From Bacteroidales bacterium UBA5235 (lineage in GTDB: Bacteria > Bacteroidota > Bacteroidia > Bacteroidales > VadinHA17), in assembly GCA_002409145.1 (NCBI GenBank), contig DHUL01000051.1, forward strand, positions 1 through 8,791: a DNA stretch of 8,791 nucleotides. The letters are read 5' to 3'. A program made the translations under genes and the position numbers. Of the stretch, positions 1 to 6,993 are shown in pieces. Below the pieces are notes generated by a model. It ran no database searches. It worked only from the letters and a program-made list of their open reading frames with translations, and was not told where the DNA came from. The first letter of the stretch is position 1; every line of letters begins with the position of its first letter.

Positions 1-413
1 TCAAATGTGACAAGAAACGTTTCCTGTGTCATGACGGGTAGAGAACTATTCTTGTAGTCTTTGATATTTCTTGTGATTATACAGTCTACCTTTTTTTGTT
101 CTTGTGCTGCAAAATATTGAATGGAATCCTCAAAGTCTTTGAAATCAGAGGTAAGGGCCGACTTAATAATATTACTATCAACTTTCAGAATATCTACCAG
201 TTCAGATAATTCTTGAAGGCTGTTGATTACTTTTTTGTGGGTTCCAAACTTTCTGAGAATGTAATATAGATTACTGAATGAAAGAGATGAGACACAACCC
301 TTGATTTTCTTTTGATCAATCAATGAAAATATTTTGGCCGATTCAAGTGAAAAGGGGTTTCTGTCAGTAAGGAAGTCAACAATGACATCCGTGTCAATAA
401 ATACATTTTCCAT
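1..413 (-). CDS. PIN-domain ribonuclease toxin (VapC-like), cut by the left window edge
   Basis: Read on the minus strand from ATG at 413, this open frame gives 137 residues and runs off the window without a stop. It starts MENVFIDTDVIVDF, the usual PIN-domain beginning, with a metal-binding Asp at residue 7. A DFEDSIQY block (Glu95, Asp96) and CIITRNIKDY (Asp119) supply the other acidic residues of the PIN nuclease site. The Glu normally found near residue 48 appears to be Asn. PIN toxins are Mg2+-dependent RNases, most often cutting tRNA or rRNA, and are held inactive by a partner antitoxin. The visible length and the C-terminal PVMTQETFLV segment suggest only a few residues are missing. 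The ATG lies one base after the antitoxin stop, so the two are surely co-transcribed. The family call is firm; the RNA target is unknown. Confidence 0.88.
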   Translation of the reverse strand, partial: MENVFIDTDVIVDFLTDRNPFSLESAKIFSLIDQKKIKGCVSSLSFSNLYYILRKFGTHKKVINSLQELSELVDILKVDSNIIKSALTSDFKDFEDSIQYFAAQEQKKVDCIITRNIKDYKNSSLPVMTQETFLVTF

Positions 414-414
414 T

Positions 415-663
415 CTATAGGTATTTATTGGTCAACTGATCAGATAATTCTTTCTTATAGTCAAAGTTCTGAGGTACTTTAAAAGAGCCGAGTAATGATC
501 TTACTTTTGGAGTCAACTCATTATCAGTGATAGCTTTTCTATGTGTTAAAGCTTTGAAATAGGTTTCAACCAGGTCAGAAAGGCTCCGCCCTTTATCTTT
601 TGCGTACGATTTAGCCTTCTGGACTAACTCGCTGTCTACATTGAGTGTAAGTTTTGTGTCCAT
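415..663 (-). CDS. Ribbon-helix-helix antitoxin of the PIN toxin
   Basis: This 82-residue protein directly precedes the PIN toxin. Residues 3-10 (TKLTLNVD) form the short strand of a ribbon-helix-helix DNA-binding fold. It is followed by a helix with alternating Lys/Ala and the GRSLSDLVETYF turn-helix typical of small RHH antitoxins (it resembles the DUF6364-type group). The C-terminal half, about residues 41-82, is charged and probably wraps around the toxin. In such pairs the antitoxin neutralises the RNase and represses its own operon by binding palindromes in the promoter, and several suitable palindromes lie just upstream (667-738). The start is the ATG at 663, with no clear Shine-Dalgarno sequence. 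The region is AT-rich compared with the rest of the window, which fits a horizontally acquired module. Confidence 0.87.
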   Translation of the reverse strand: MDTKLTLNVDSELVQKAKSYAKDKGRSLSDLVETYFKALTHRKAITDNELTPKVRSLLGSFKVPQNFDYKKELSDQLTNKYL

Positions 664-666
664 CTC

Positions 667-738
667 TACGTAATTTAATCACTGCAAATATACGTAATTA
701 TTTTAATATACGTAACATATTATGAATAATATTACGTG
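667..738. promoter_or_regulatory. Array of four TACGTA-type palindromes, candidate antitoxin operator
   Basis: Perfect TACGTA palindromes lie at 667-672, 691-696 and 709-714, with a one-mismatch copy (TACGTG) at 733-738. Their centres are spaced 24, 18 and 24 bases apart, so the set is symmetric about position 702-703. Three copies continue as TACGTAAT or TACGTAAC on the plus strand, and the fourth reads CACGTAAT on the minus strand. The array sits immediately upstream of the antitoxin start and overlaps the predicted -7 element. This is what an autoregulatory operator bound by RHH dimers would look like. The repeats are directly visible; binding is inferred. Confidence 0.6.
685..692 (-). promoter_or_regulatory. 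Bacteroidota-type -7 promoter element of the toxin-antitoxin operon
   Basis: On the minus strand this reads TATATTTG, a full match to the Bacteroidota TAnnTTTG -7 consensus. It lies about 21 bases upstream of the antitoxin ATG, giving a short leader. I see no clear TTG-type -33 element at the expected distance. The second TACGTA palindrome (691-696) overlaps it, so a bound repressor would block it. Confidence 0.5.
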
Positions 739-1274
739 ACATCCGTTTGCAGCTAACACACTTTTATGTTTATTAAAAGTTGACAATATTTCGTGGAGTA
801 ATTTCTTAATGTATCCGAAATCTGTCGGAGGGCTATGACTGAATTATCTGCTTTTGTTACGGGTCACTTAATGCTCCGCCCCGTCAGTCCCAGTGCTAAA
901 CAACTCGACCACCTCTTCACCCAAACTCCTACTAACTAATGAGACAAACAGATAGATTCTCCCACTAAGGTAGATAATCATACCGATACAGTCGCACTAC
1001 AGGATAGAATATTTACATGCCGGTCACATAAAAAAGTGCACTTACACTACCTTTCGTTTCGCCTGAGGTGAATAACAGCCCCTGTCCCATGCCCGGCAGT
1101 GATCTCATCAGACAATCCGGAGTCATGCTTTCCTGTTACATTGCATGAATCAGTTAAAAAGAGACCACTGCAAACAACCCCAAAATCAAATCCGCACTTT
1201 TGTTTAAACCTGATTTTACAGATTTCATAACTTAGTGGTCTTCTTGGGGAAATCACATGTAAAACACCAATAAC
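739..1274. other. Long stretch without a convincing gene
   Basis: About 530 bases between the antitoxin promoter and the next gene. Frames on both strands are short, unconserved-looking and broken by stops. The one longer minus-strand frame here (1047-1346) runs into the opposite strand of the next gene and has no recognisable motif. Small features seen are a 7-base inverted repeat at 760-766/774-780 with a 7-base loop, and an 8-base inverted repeat at 1162-1169/1234-1241. Neither is followed by a T-tract or has clear RNA-gene structure. Composition shifts from AT-rich to moderate GC across this stretch, so it may be the boundary of an acquired segment or a decayed gene. The promoter of the 1275 gene should lie near its right end, but I found no good match to the Bacteroidota consensus. 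Confidence 0.5.
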
Positions 1275-1778
1275 ATGAACGGACAAACACAAAACCAGGA
1301 ATGTTGCCCTGAATTCCACCCGGAAAAATGGGACAGGAAAACGCACGTATGGGAGAGCAGAAAATTCGTCAAAGATTCACTGCCCACACTGTTCCACATT
1401 CCATTCCCGCCAACAATCGGCAGGAAGATCACAAGAATGTGGAAGTCAATTGAATCATCAGGATCAGCAGAACCGGAAAAAACAGACACCCTTGTGTTGT
1501 TTCATGACCCGTCTGCCTTCAGGTCGGATATCCTCATTTCGGTTGAGAAGGAAGTTCCCGGAGAAAAGAATACCGCACTCTCCGGTACCTTTGTAAGCAG
1601 GACGTTCGATGGCGGCTATAACGCCGTTCCGAAGTTCGTCAAGGAAATGGATCAATACCTGTCTGAAAACGGGAAAAAGGCAAAGGACTACTATGTCCAT
1701 TACGCCTATTGCCCGAAATGCGCAAAAAAATTCGGACACAATTACATGATCCTTTTCGCCGAGGTACAGAATAACTAG
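1275..1778 (+). CDS. Conserved CC/CPKC cysteine-motif protein, possibly GyrI-like fold
   Basis: A 167-residue soluble protein with no signal peptide or membrane segment. It opens with ECCPEFHPEKWD (Cys10, Cys11) and ends with a YCPKCAKKFG knuckle (Cys146, Cys149) before a final strand, YMILFAEV. I recognise this layout, CCPxFxPxxWD at the start and CPKCAKxxGxNY at the end, from uncharacterised proteins common in Bacteroidota and sometimes labelled hydrolase. The middle (LSGTFVSRTFDGGYNAVPKFVKEMDQYL) resembles the central part of GyrI-like small-ligand domains, but this is a weak analogy. The four cysteines could form a metal site or disulfides. It lies 115 bases upstream of the copper ATPase on the same strand, so a metal-linked role is possible but unproven. 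The start ATG at 1275 was chosen because the conserved CCP motif begins only nine residues later. No Shine-Dalgarno sequence is seen. Confidence 0.8.
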   Translation: MNGQTQNQECCPEFHPEKWDRKTHVWESRKFVKDSLPTLFHIPFPPTIGRKITRMWKSIESSGSAEPEKTDTLVLFHDPSAFRSDILISVEKEVPGEKNTALSGTFVSRTFDGGYNAVPKFVKEMDQYLSENGKKAKDYYVHYAYCPKCAKKFGHNYMILFAEVQNN

Positions 1779-1893
1779 CATCCTGACCCGGACTTCACCC
1801 CTGCCCTGCCCCCGCTGATTCTTTCCTGCAAGCGATAGCTGCTATGCAACTTTATCGCCGGCACATTGTTTTAGTCTTACACATAATTAAGCG

Positions 1894-4110
1894 ATGACCG
1901 AAAAATCATTTGCCATAGAAGGGATGAACTGTGCTTCATGTGCAGCACACGTCGAGAAAGCCGCGGCAAAGGTGGAGGGCATAACATTTGCCAGCGTCAA
2001 CCTGGCAACGGAACGGCTTACAATCTCCTATGATGCAAGAAAAACATCAATGAACCAGGTGATTGACGCCGTGAGCAAAGCCGGTTACAAAGCAATCGAT
2101 GATGAGAAGGAACGCCTTTCAGCCCGGCCCGAGACTGAACGACTCAGGAAAAGACTGATCTGGTCACTGGCATTCACCGTTCCGCTGCTGATTATTACAA
2201 TGTCATCCATGGCCGGAGCCAGGTTGCCGGGCTTCATCTCACCCGGAACCAGCCCTCTCAACTTCGCACTGTTGCAGTTGCTGCTTACCCTGCCCGTGGT
2301 TATCACCGGGCGAAGCTTTTACATCACAGGTACAAAAACACTTCTCAGGGGCAATCCGGGCATGGACACGCTGGTGGCAATGGGCACTGCTGCCGCATTT
2401 CTATATGGTATCTATGCTGCAATACGTATCGCAGGGGGTGATGCTCATTTTGCACACAGCCTCTACTTCGAATCTGCCGCAACAATCATTACTCTTATAA
2501 CCCTTGGCCGTTTCCTCGAGGCACGTTCAAAGGCGAAGGCAGGCAGCGCTATCCGTAAGTTGCTTTCACTTGCCCCTCCGTTGGCCACCGTAATACGCGA
2601 CGGGAAGGAAAAAACTGTCCCTGCTTCGAAGGTAAATGTGGATGAACCCGTTGTTGTCAGGCCCGGAGAGAGGTTCCCCACTGACGGCATTGTGACCAGC
2701 GGAACATCCTCTGCCGATGAATCGATGCTGACCGGAGAGAGCATCCCGGTAGAAAAGACCGAAGGATCGGAAGTCACCGGGGGGAGCATCAACCTCAACG
2801 GCTCAGTGGTATACCGTGCCACACGGGTAGGCAGCGAGACCACCCTCGCCCGGATAGTCAAACTGATGGAGGAGGCTCAGGGTTCAAAGGCGCCAATAGC
2901 AAGACTTGCAGACAAAATCTCCGGCATTTTTGTGCCGGTTGTAATGAGCCTTGCGTTTCTTGCCGGAGTGGCCTGGCTCATTGGCACAGGTGATTTCCAG
3001 CTTGCATTCACGGTCCTCATATCAGTACTGATAATTGCATGCCCCTGTGCCCTTGGCCTTGCAACGCCTGTCGCCGTGATGGTCGGCACAGGCCGCGGTG
3101 CACAGCAGGGTATACTCATCAAGGGCGGAGAGGCGCTCGAGACTGCCCGCAAGGCAAAAGTCGTCGTGCTTGACAAAACAGGCACCGTCACCACGGGCGT
3201 ACCGGCAGTGACAAATGTCATTACCGTGAACGGAACGGACGAGAAGACACTTATCTCCCTGGCCGCCGGAGCGGAGAGCCGTTCTGAACACCCTGTGGCC
3301 AGGGCGGTAACCAGGCATGCCGAAGAAAAAGGTTACTCTTATTCCGGACCCGGCAGGTTCAGTGCCCTGCCCGGATACGGTGTGGAAGCGGCGGTGGATG
3401 GCATACATGTCCTTGCCGGCAGCAGAAGACTGATGGCTGAGAGAAAGGTTGACACCGGTGAGGCCGACAAAACAGCGGATGACCTGGCTGCCCGCGGCAA
3501 TACAATAATGTATGTATCTGCGGACGGCAAATGCCTTGGAGTCATAGCCGTGGCCGACACGATCAGGACCGGATCAGCCCCTGCAATTGATGAGATGAAG
3601 GCCATGGGCCTCGAAGTGATGATGATAACCGGCGACAGCATCCAGACCGCAAAACATATTGCAGCCAGGGCAGGCATTGAGAGCATTGTTGCCGGAGTGC
3701 TGCCTGGTGATAAGGCTGCAGAGATAAGGAAGATCAGGAACAGCGGAAAGAGCGTCATCATGGTTGGTGACGGTATTAACGATGCTCCGGCGCTTGCAAC
3801 CGCAGACGTCGGCATAGCTATCGGTTCCGGTACCGATGTGGCGATAGAGGCAGCCGACGTAGTGCTTATCAAGAACGATCTTGGAGATGTGGTCCGCACC
3901 CTGAAGCTCAGCCACTATACAATCCGGAACATTAAGCAGAATCTCTTCTGGGCATTCTTTTACAATATCCTGGGTATACCTGTGGCCATGGGCCTGTTGC
4001 ATCTCTTCGGCGGACCACTTCTCAACCCGATGATTGCCGCTGCAGCCATGAGTTTCAGCTCAGTCTCTGTTGTATGGAATGCATTGAGACTCAGAAACAT
4101 CAAATTATAA
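1894..4110 (+). CDS. copA: Copper-exporting P1B-type ATPase
   Basis: A 738-residue heavy-metal ATPase that uses ATP to pump Cu(I) out of the cytoplasm across the inner membrane. One N-terminal heavy-metal-associated domain carries GMNCASC (residues 10-16). Membrane segments begin near residue 88. The actuator domain has TGES at 280-283, the transport helix has CPC at 383-385, and the phosphorylation site is DKTGT at 427-431 (Asp427). The P1B-specific HP pair is at 466-467, TGD at 579-581 and GDGIND at 625-630. The last two helices hold the Tyr-Asn pair (690-691) and MSFSS (719-723), the residues that specify Cu(I) over Zn, Cd or Co, so this is a P1B-1 pump. The length is normal for a single-HMA CopA and every catalytic motif is intact. 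The ATG at 1894 places the HMA domain directly at the N-terminus. No Shine-Dalgarno sequence or copper-box operator was recognised upstream. Confidence 0.96.
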   Translation: MTEKSFAIEGMNCASCAAHVEKAAAKVEGITFASVNLATERLTISYDARKTSMNQVIDAVSKAGYKAIDDEKERLSARPETERLRKRLIWSLAFTVPLLIITMSSMAGARLPGFISPGTSPLNFALLQLLLTLPVVITGRSFYITGTKTLLRGNPGMDTLVAMGTAAAFLYGIYAAIRIAGGDAHFAHSLYFESAATIITLITLGRFLEARSKAKAGSAIRKLLSLAPPLATVIRDGKEKTVPASKVNVDEPVVVRPGERFPTDGIVTSGTSSADESMLTGESIPVEKTEGSEVTGGSINLNGSVVYRATRVGSETTLARIVKLMEEAQGSKAPIARLADKISGIFVPVVMSLAFLAGVAWLIGTGDFQLAFTVLISVLIIACPCALGLATPVAVMVGTGRGAQQGILIKGGEALETARKAKVVVLDKTGTVTTGVPAVTNVITVNGTDEKTLISLAAGAESRSEHPVARAVTRHAEEKGYSYSGPGRFSALPGYGVEAAVDGIHVLAGSRRLMAERKVDTGEADKTADDLAARGNTIMYVSADGKCLGVIAVADTIRTGSAPAIDEMKAMGLEVMMITGDSIQTAKHIAARAGIESIVAGVLPGDKAAEIRKIRNSGKSVIMVGDGINDAPALATADVGIAIGSGTDVAIEAADVVLIKNDLGDVVRTLKLSHYTIRNIKQNLFWAFFYNILGIPVAMGLLHLFGGPLLNPMIAAAAMSFSSVSVVWNALRLRNIKL

Positions 4111-4133
4111 ATCTATAATTCTGCCATTTTTTT
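4103..4133 (+). terminator. Weak AT-only hairpin with T-run after copA
   Basis: A 7-base perfect inverted repeat (AATTATA, 4103-4109, with TATAATT, 4114-4120) has a 4-base loop and overlaps the copA stop codon. It is followed six bases later by a run of seven T (4127-4133). The stem is all A/T and therefore weak, and the T-run is not adjacent, so termination here would be partial at best. Confidence 0.25.
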
Positions 4134-4169
4134 CGCGCTGCGATTAAACCCCGGAAGGTAATTTACATC

Positions 4170-4225
4170 TGAGTAATTGTAAACTGTGAACAATCATAGC
4201 AAACAATAACTAAAACAATTACTCA
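4170..4225 (+). promoter_or_regulatory. 11-base inverted repeat abutting the start codon of the secreted-protein gene
   Basis: TGAGTAATTGT at 4170-4180 is perfectly complemented by ACAATTACTCA at 4215-4225, with 34 bases between. The right arm ends on the A of the start codon. In the mRNA the two arms could pair and cover the ribosome entry site. In DNA they could be an operator. The repeat itself is certain; which role, if either, is inference. Confidence 0.4.
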
Positions 4226-4617
4226 TGAAAACAAGACTATTCATTACAATGGCGGCTTTCGTAGCAATGACGGCTATTGCGGCGGCACAGACAACGGATA
4301 CCACCACCGGCCAGACCGGTAAGGGCCGTGCAGCAGGTAATACATTTGTTGATGCCGACAATGATGGCGTATGCGACAATTATGAGAACGGTACCAGGCC
4401 CGGTCGCAGGGCATATCCTGCCGGAGAAAACCAGGCTGCCGCCAACCGTGGTCCCGGCAGGGGACAAGGCCTCGGACAGGGTAAAAGAAACGGACAGGGT
4501 CGTAGTATGGGAATGGCCTCAGGCAGAGGGTATCATCAAGGCCAGGGTCCGGCATTCGTTGACGCCAATAAAGACGGTGTATGCGATAACCTCCAAACCA
4601 CAGCCGTGAAGAAATAA
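4225..4617 (+). CDS. Small secreted protein with two DxDxDG-Cys (EF-hand-like) motifs and a Gly/Arg/Gln-rich linker
   Basis: A 130-residue protein with a clear Sec signal peptide: MKTR, a hydrophobic stretch at residues 5-20, and likely cleavage around Ala21-Gln22. The mature part carries two near-identical 12-residue motifs, FVDADNDGVCDN (41-52) and FVDANKDGVCDN (111-122). Each holds closely spaced acidic residues like a calcium-binding EF-hand or thrombospondin type 3 loop, plus one Cys. Between them lies a low-complexity segment rich in Gly, Arg and Gln (about 75-108), with little predicted order. Calcium binding is a reasonable guess from the DxDxDG spacing. The paired cysteines could form a disulfide or bind metal. 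It lies 114 bases after copA on the same strand and is followed by a strong terminator, so copper-linked expression is possible. The function is unknown; export and the repeats are clear. Confidence 0.8.
   Translation: MKTRLFITMAAFVAMTAIAAAQTTDTTTGQTGKGRAAGNTFVDADNDGVCDNYENGTRPGRRAYPAGENQAAANRGPGRGQGLGQGKRNGQGRSMGMASGRGYHQGQGPAFVDANKDGVCDNLQTTAVKK
4345..4380 (+). repeat. First copy of the internal DxDxDG-Cys repeat
   Basis: Encodes FVDADNDGVCDN. The protein motif matches the copy at 4555-4590 at 10 of 12 residues, while many third codon positions differ. This points to an old duplication kept by selection on the protein rather than a recent DNA repeat. Confidence 0.7.
4555..4590 (+). repeat. 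Second copy of the internal DxDxDG-Cys repeat
   Basis: Encodes FVDANKDGVCDN, eight residues before the C-terminus. It differs from the first copy only at the two residues after FVDA (DN to NK). It is separated from the first copy by the Gly/Arg/Gln-rich linker. Confidence 0.7.
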
Positions 4618-4645
4618 ACATCCCTCCTCCCCTCACAGTATAGCT

Positions 4646-4675
4646 AAAAGAGATCCGGACGGGTCTCTTTTTTTT
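4646..4675 (+). terminator. Rho-independent terminator after the copA-side genes
   Basis: An 11-pair stem (4646-4656 with 4661-4671, one T-G wobble) has a GGAC tetraloop and runs straight into a tract of T ending at 4675. The lower stem is A/T pairs and the top is G/C-rich, a classic intrinsic terminator. It lies 28 bases after the stop of the secreted-protein gene and separates it from the glycosyltransferase. Confidence 0.85.
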
Positions 4676-4803
4676 ACAATGCTGGATGGTCTACGACCTA
4701 CCTCTTTATGTTATCTACTGTACTACAATGCTTTATGCGCTACGCGCAAGAATTGGCCGTAGGTCATTAAGCAATGTAATCCCCATTGCCCTCTCGGATA
4801 TGA

Positions 4804-6924
4804 GTGCTAACTTTAACCACAAACCTGGAAACAACCACCTTGTACCTCACAATCATCATCCCGATGTACAACGAATCCGGCGTCATCACCAGAACGCTGG
4901 AACGGCTTCACGCCATTGAGATGCCCGGTTTTGTGACACAGGTCGAGGTAATAGTCGTCGACGACTGCTCTACCGATACCCCGGTTGACCTGGCCGAAAA
5001 GATCAGCCGGCTATTCCCGGGCACAAAGGTGATCAAACTACCGGTCAACGCCGGCAAGGGAGCCGCAGTGGCAGCCGGGGTGAAGGAAGCGAAAGGTGAT
5101 ACCATCATCGTCCAGGACGCCGACCTTGAGCTTGATCCCTCAGACATCCCGGCACTCCTGCAGAGAATGTACAGTAATAATCTGGACCTTGTCAGCGGTA
5201 CAAGGTTCAGTTCAGGCATAAAATACCCGGGTCATGCAATTGCAGCAGTCACTCTTAACAGGCTACTCTCAGCCATCGCAGCAAAAGCAACAGGAAGGAG
5301 AATCACAGACCTGACCTGCGGATATAAACTGATCAGGAAAGAACTGTTTGACAGACTGAATCTCGTCGAGCCACGCTTTGGCTTCGAGACCGAGCTGATG
5401 TTCAAGGCATTACGATTAAGAACAACCGGTTTCGCCGAGGAACCGGTCAGTTACTCACCCCGCAAAAAGAGTGAAGGCAAAAAAGTCGGCATCCATGACG
5501 GCCTTGGAATATCAGCCAAAGTGTTGAAATTCAGCCTGACAGGCAGGAACTGGATCTCCGCCGTCACCCTGATCCTCCTCATTGCCTTCATGACCTTCAC
5601 CATGCTTTCAGAGAAGCACTGGAGGGAGGAACAACGGATAATAGAGCATGACGCAATTTCTTACTATGCATACCTCCCGGCAACATTCATCTACCACGAT
5701 CTCTCGCTAAGCTTCGTCGATAACTACCGGGGACCTCACAAATTCATCGCCTGGCCTGAGCGGAGTCCCACTGGCAGATATGTCATTAAGACCAGTATGG
5801 GTTTGTCCATGCTCTGGACACCATTCTTCCTTGCCGGACATGTAACGGCACTGATCTCGGGTTCCGATGCCGGAGGATATTCACCCCCCTATAAGTTCTT
5901 CCTGCTGGTTGCAGCCCTTTTGTTTCTGACGATGGGCCTGATCTATCTCAGACGCATACTCCTGGAGCATGCACCCGACGTCATCACAGCCCTTGTTATT
6001 GCGGCCTTTGTAGTCGGTACAAATCTCTACTGGTACACTCTCTACCAGGGGACAATGTCACATGTCTATTCATTCGCACTGATAAGTGCATTCATCTGGT
6101 ATTCAATGAAGTGGCACGATACCAGTCGCGTCGTCAGCGGTGAGAACAGGATGTGGCCGGCTGCCAGGCTCGGGCTGCTCCTGGGCTTAATCACACTTAT
6201 AAGACCAACCAACATTATTATCTTAATCTTCTTCCTGCTATACGGTGTAACCTCTGCACGACAACTGAGGACAAGAGCCGCAGACCTGATTTCTGACTAC
6301 AGGCACCTGGCAGTGATTGCACTCATGGCTCTGGTCGTATGGATTCCTCAGATGCTCTACTGGAAGGAGATGACCGGACAGTGGCTATACTTCTCATACG
6401 GCAGCGATGAACGCTTCTTCTTCGCCGACCCGGCAATAATAAAGGGACTCTTCAGCTGGCGAAAGGGGCTCTTTGTCTATACCCCCCTGATGATCTTCGC
6501 CTTTGCGGGAATCATCGCCCTCTGGAAGCACCGCTCACCATACGCCCTGCCGGTGACAATCTTCGTTCCGCTGAATATTTACATCATCTTTTCCTGGTGG
6601 TGCTGGTGGTATGGAGGAGGATTCGGACAACGGGCATTCATTGACAGCTATGCACTGATGGCAGTGGCCACCGCCTCACTCCTTTCAGCCGGTACAGGTC
6701 CGGGAAGAAAATGGATCAGACACTCAGTCCTGACAGCATTCCTCCTCCTTAGTTCCCTTGGCGTCTTTTATAATTTACAATATTACCATGGCGCAATCCA
6801 CTGGGACTCAATGACAAAAGAGGCATACCTCGACTCCTTCGGGCGGTTCAAACCATCTGCAGAATTCCACGAACTGCTTGAGGCACCAGACTATGACAGA
6901 GCAAGAGAGGGCCTTGACAGGTAA
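4804..6924 (+). CDS. GT2 glycosyltransferase fused to a polytopic GT-C-like membrane domain
   Basis: Residues about 14-240 form a GT2 domain of the polyprenyl-phosphate sugar transferase (DPM1/GtrB) kind. Its motifs are LTIIIPMYNES (15-25), VIVVDDCSTD (49-58), the metal-binding DAD (105-107), SGTRF (131-135), DLTCGYK (169-175) and FGFETELMF (192-200). After a first membrane helix (about 250-267), a periplasmic-type loop has EHDAISYYAYLP with Asp283, in the place where GT-C enzymes such as ArnT and PMT hold their catalytic acid. About ten further helices follow, with conserved-looking SHVYSF (419-424), LIRPTN (465-470), RKGLFVYTP (553-561) and WWCWWYGGGFGQR (598-610). Likely role: build a lipid-linked sugar and/or transfer it to an acceptor outside. 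The start is uncertain. GTG at 4804 follows an in-frame stop directly, while TTG at 4840 would give MYLTIIIPMYNE, a very typical GT2 N-terminus, with a GGAA nine bases upstream. Sugar and acceptor are unknown. Confidence 0.85.
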   Translation: MLTLTTNLETTTLYLTIIIPMYNESGVITRTLERLHAIEMPGFVTQVEVIVVDDCSTDTPVDLAEKISRLFPGTKVIKLPVNAGKGAAVAAGVKEAKGDTIIVQDADLELDPSDIPALLQRMYSNNLDLVSGTRFSSGIKYPGHAIAAVTLNRLLSAIAAKATGRRITDLTCGYKLIRKELFDRLNLVEPRFGFETELMFKALRLRTTGFAEEPVSYSPRKKSEGKKVGIHDGLGISAKVLKFSLTGRNWISAVTLILLIAFMTFTMLSEKHWREEQRIIEHDAISYYAYLPATFIYHDLSLSFVDNYRGPHKFIAWPERSPTGRYVIKTSMGLSMLWTPFFLAGHVTALISGSDAGGYSPPYKFFLLVAALLFLTMGLIYLRRILLEHAPDVITALVIAAFVVGTNLYWYTLYQGTMSHVYSFALISAFIWYSMKWHDTSRVVSGENRMWPAARLGLLLGLITLIRPTNIIILIFFLLYGVTSARQLRTRAADLISDYRHLAVIALMALVVWIPQMLYWKEMTGQWLYFSYGSDERFFFADPAIIKGLFSWRKGLFVYTPLMIFAFAGIIALWKHRSPYALPVTIFVPLNIYIIFSWWCWWYGGGFGQRAFIDSYALMAVATASLLSAGTGPGRKWIRHSVLTAFLLLSSLGVFYNLQYYHGAIHWDSMTKEAYLDSFGRFKPSAEFHELLEAPDYDRAREGLDR

Positions 6925-6993
6925 TACCTCTCATTGCCCTCCGAACCAATTGACACAAAATCTTTTACGATTTTTGACCGGCACTCATTCTCA

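Noticed and set aside
60..120. Seven-base A/T run within the PIN toxin as a possible frameshift
   Set aside because: The frame reads through with PIN motifs on both sides (DFEDSIQY before, TRNIKDY after), so the gene is intact there.
1162..1241. 8-base inverted repeat AGACCACT/AGTGGTCT in the gene-poor stretch
   Set aside because: The arms are 64 bases apart, with no further stem support or T-tract. It is likely chance at this length.
1047..1346. 99-codon minus-strand frame
   Set aside because: Its N-terminal part is antisense to the start of the CC/CPKC gene, and the rest has no recognisable domain or supporting start signal.
1866..1893. Possible TAnnTTTG-like promoter just upstream of copA
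   Set aside because: The best match (TAGTCTTA) misses the final G and one T, and no -33 TTG stands at the right distance.
3339..3899. 186-codon open frame on the minus strand inside copA
   Set aside because: It lies fully opposite the catalytic region of an intact CopA, is low-complexity (Ser/Ala/Pro/Ile-rich) and has no family motif. It is a shadow of the codon use of the real gene.
4695..4765. 7-base inverted repeat GACCTAC/GTAGGTC upstream of the glycosyltransferase
   Set aside because: Too short and too far apart to claim as an operator or RNA structure; no promoter element aligns with it.
4686..4919. 77-codon plus-strand frame before the glycosyltransferase
   Set aside because: It overlaps the GT2 start in another frame and the protein has no family features. 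The overlapped portion clearly encodes the GT2 nucleotide-binding strand in the other frame.
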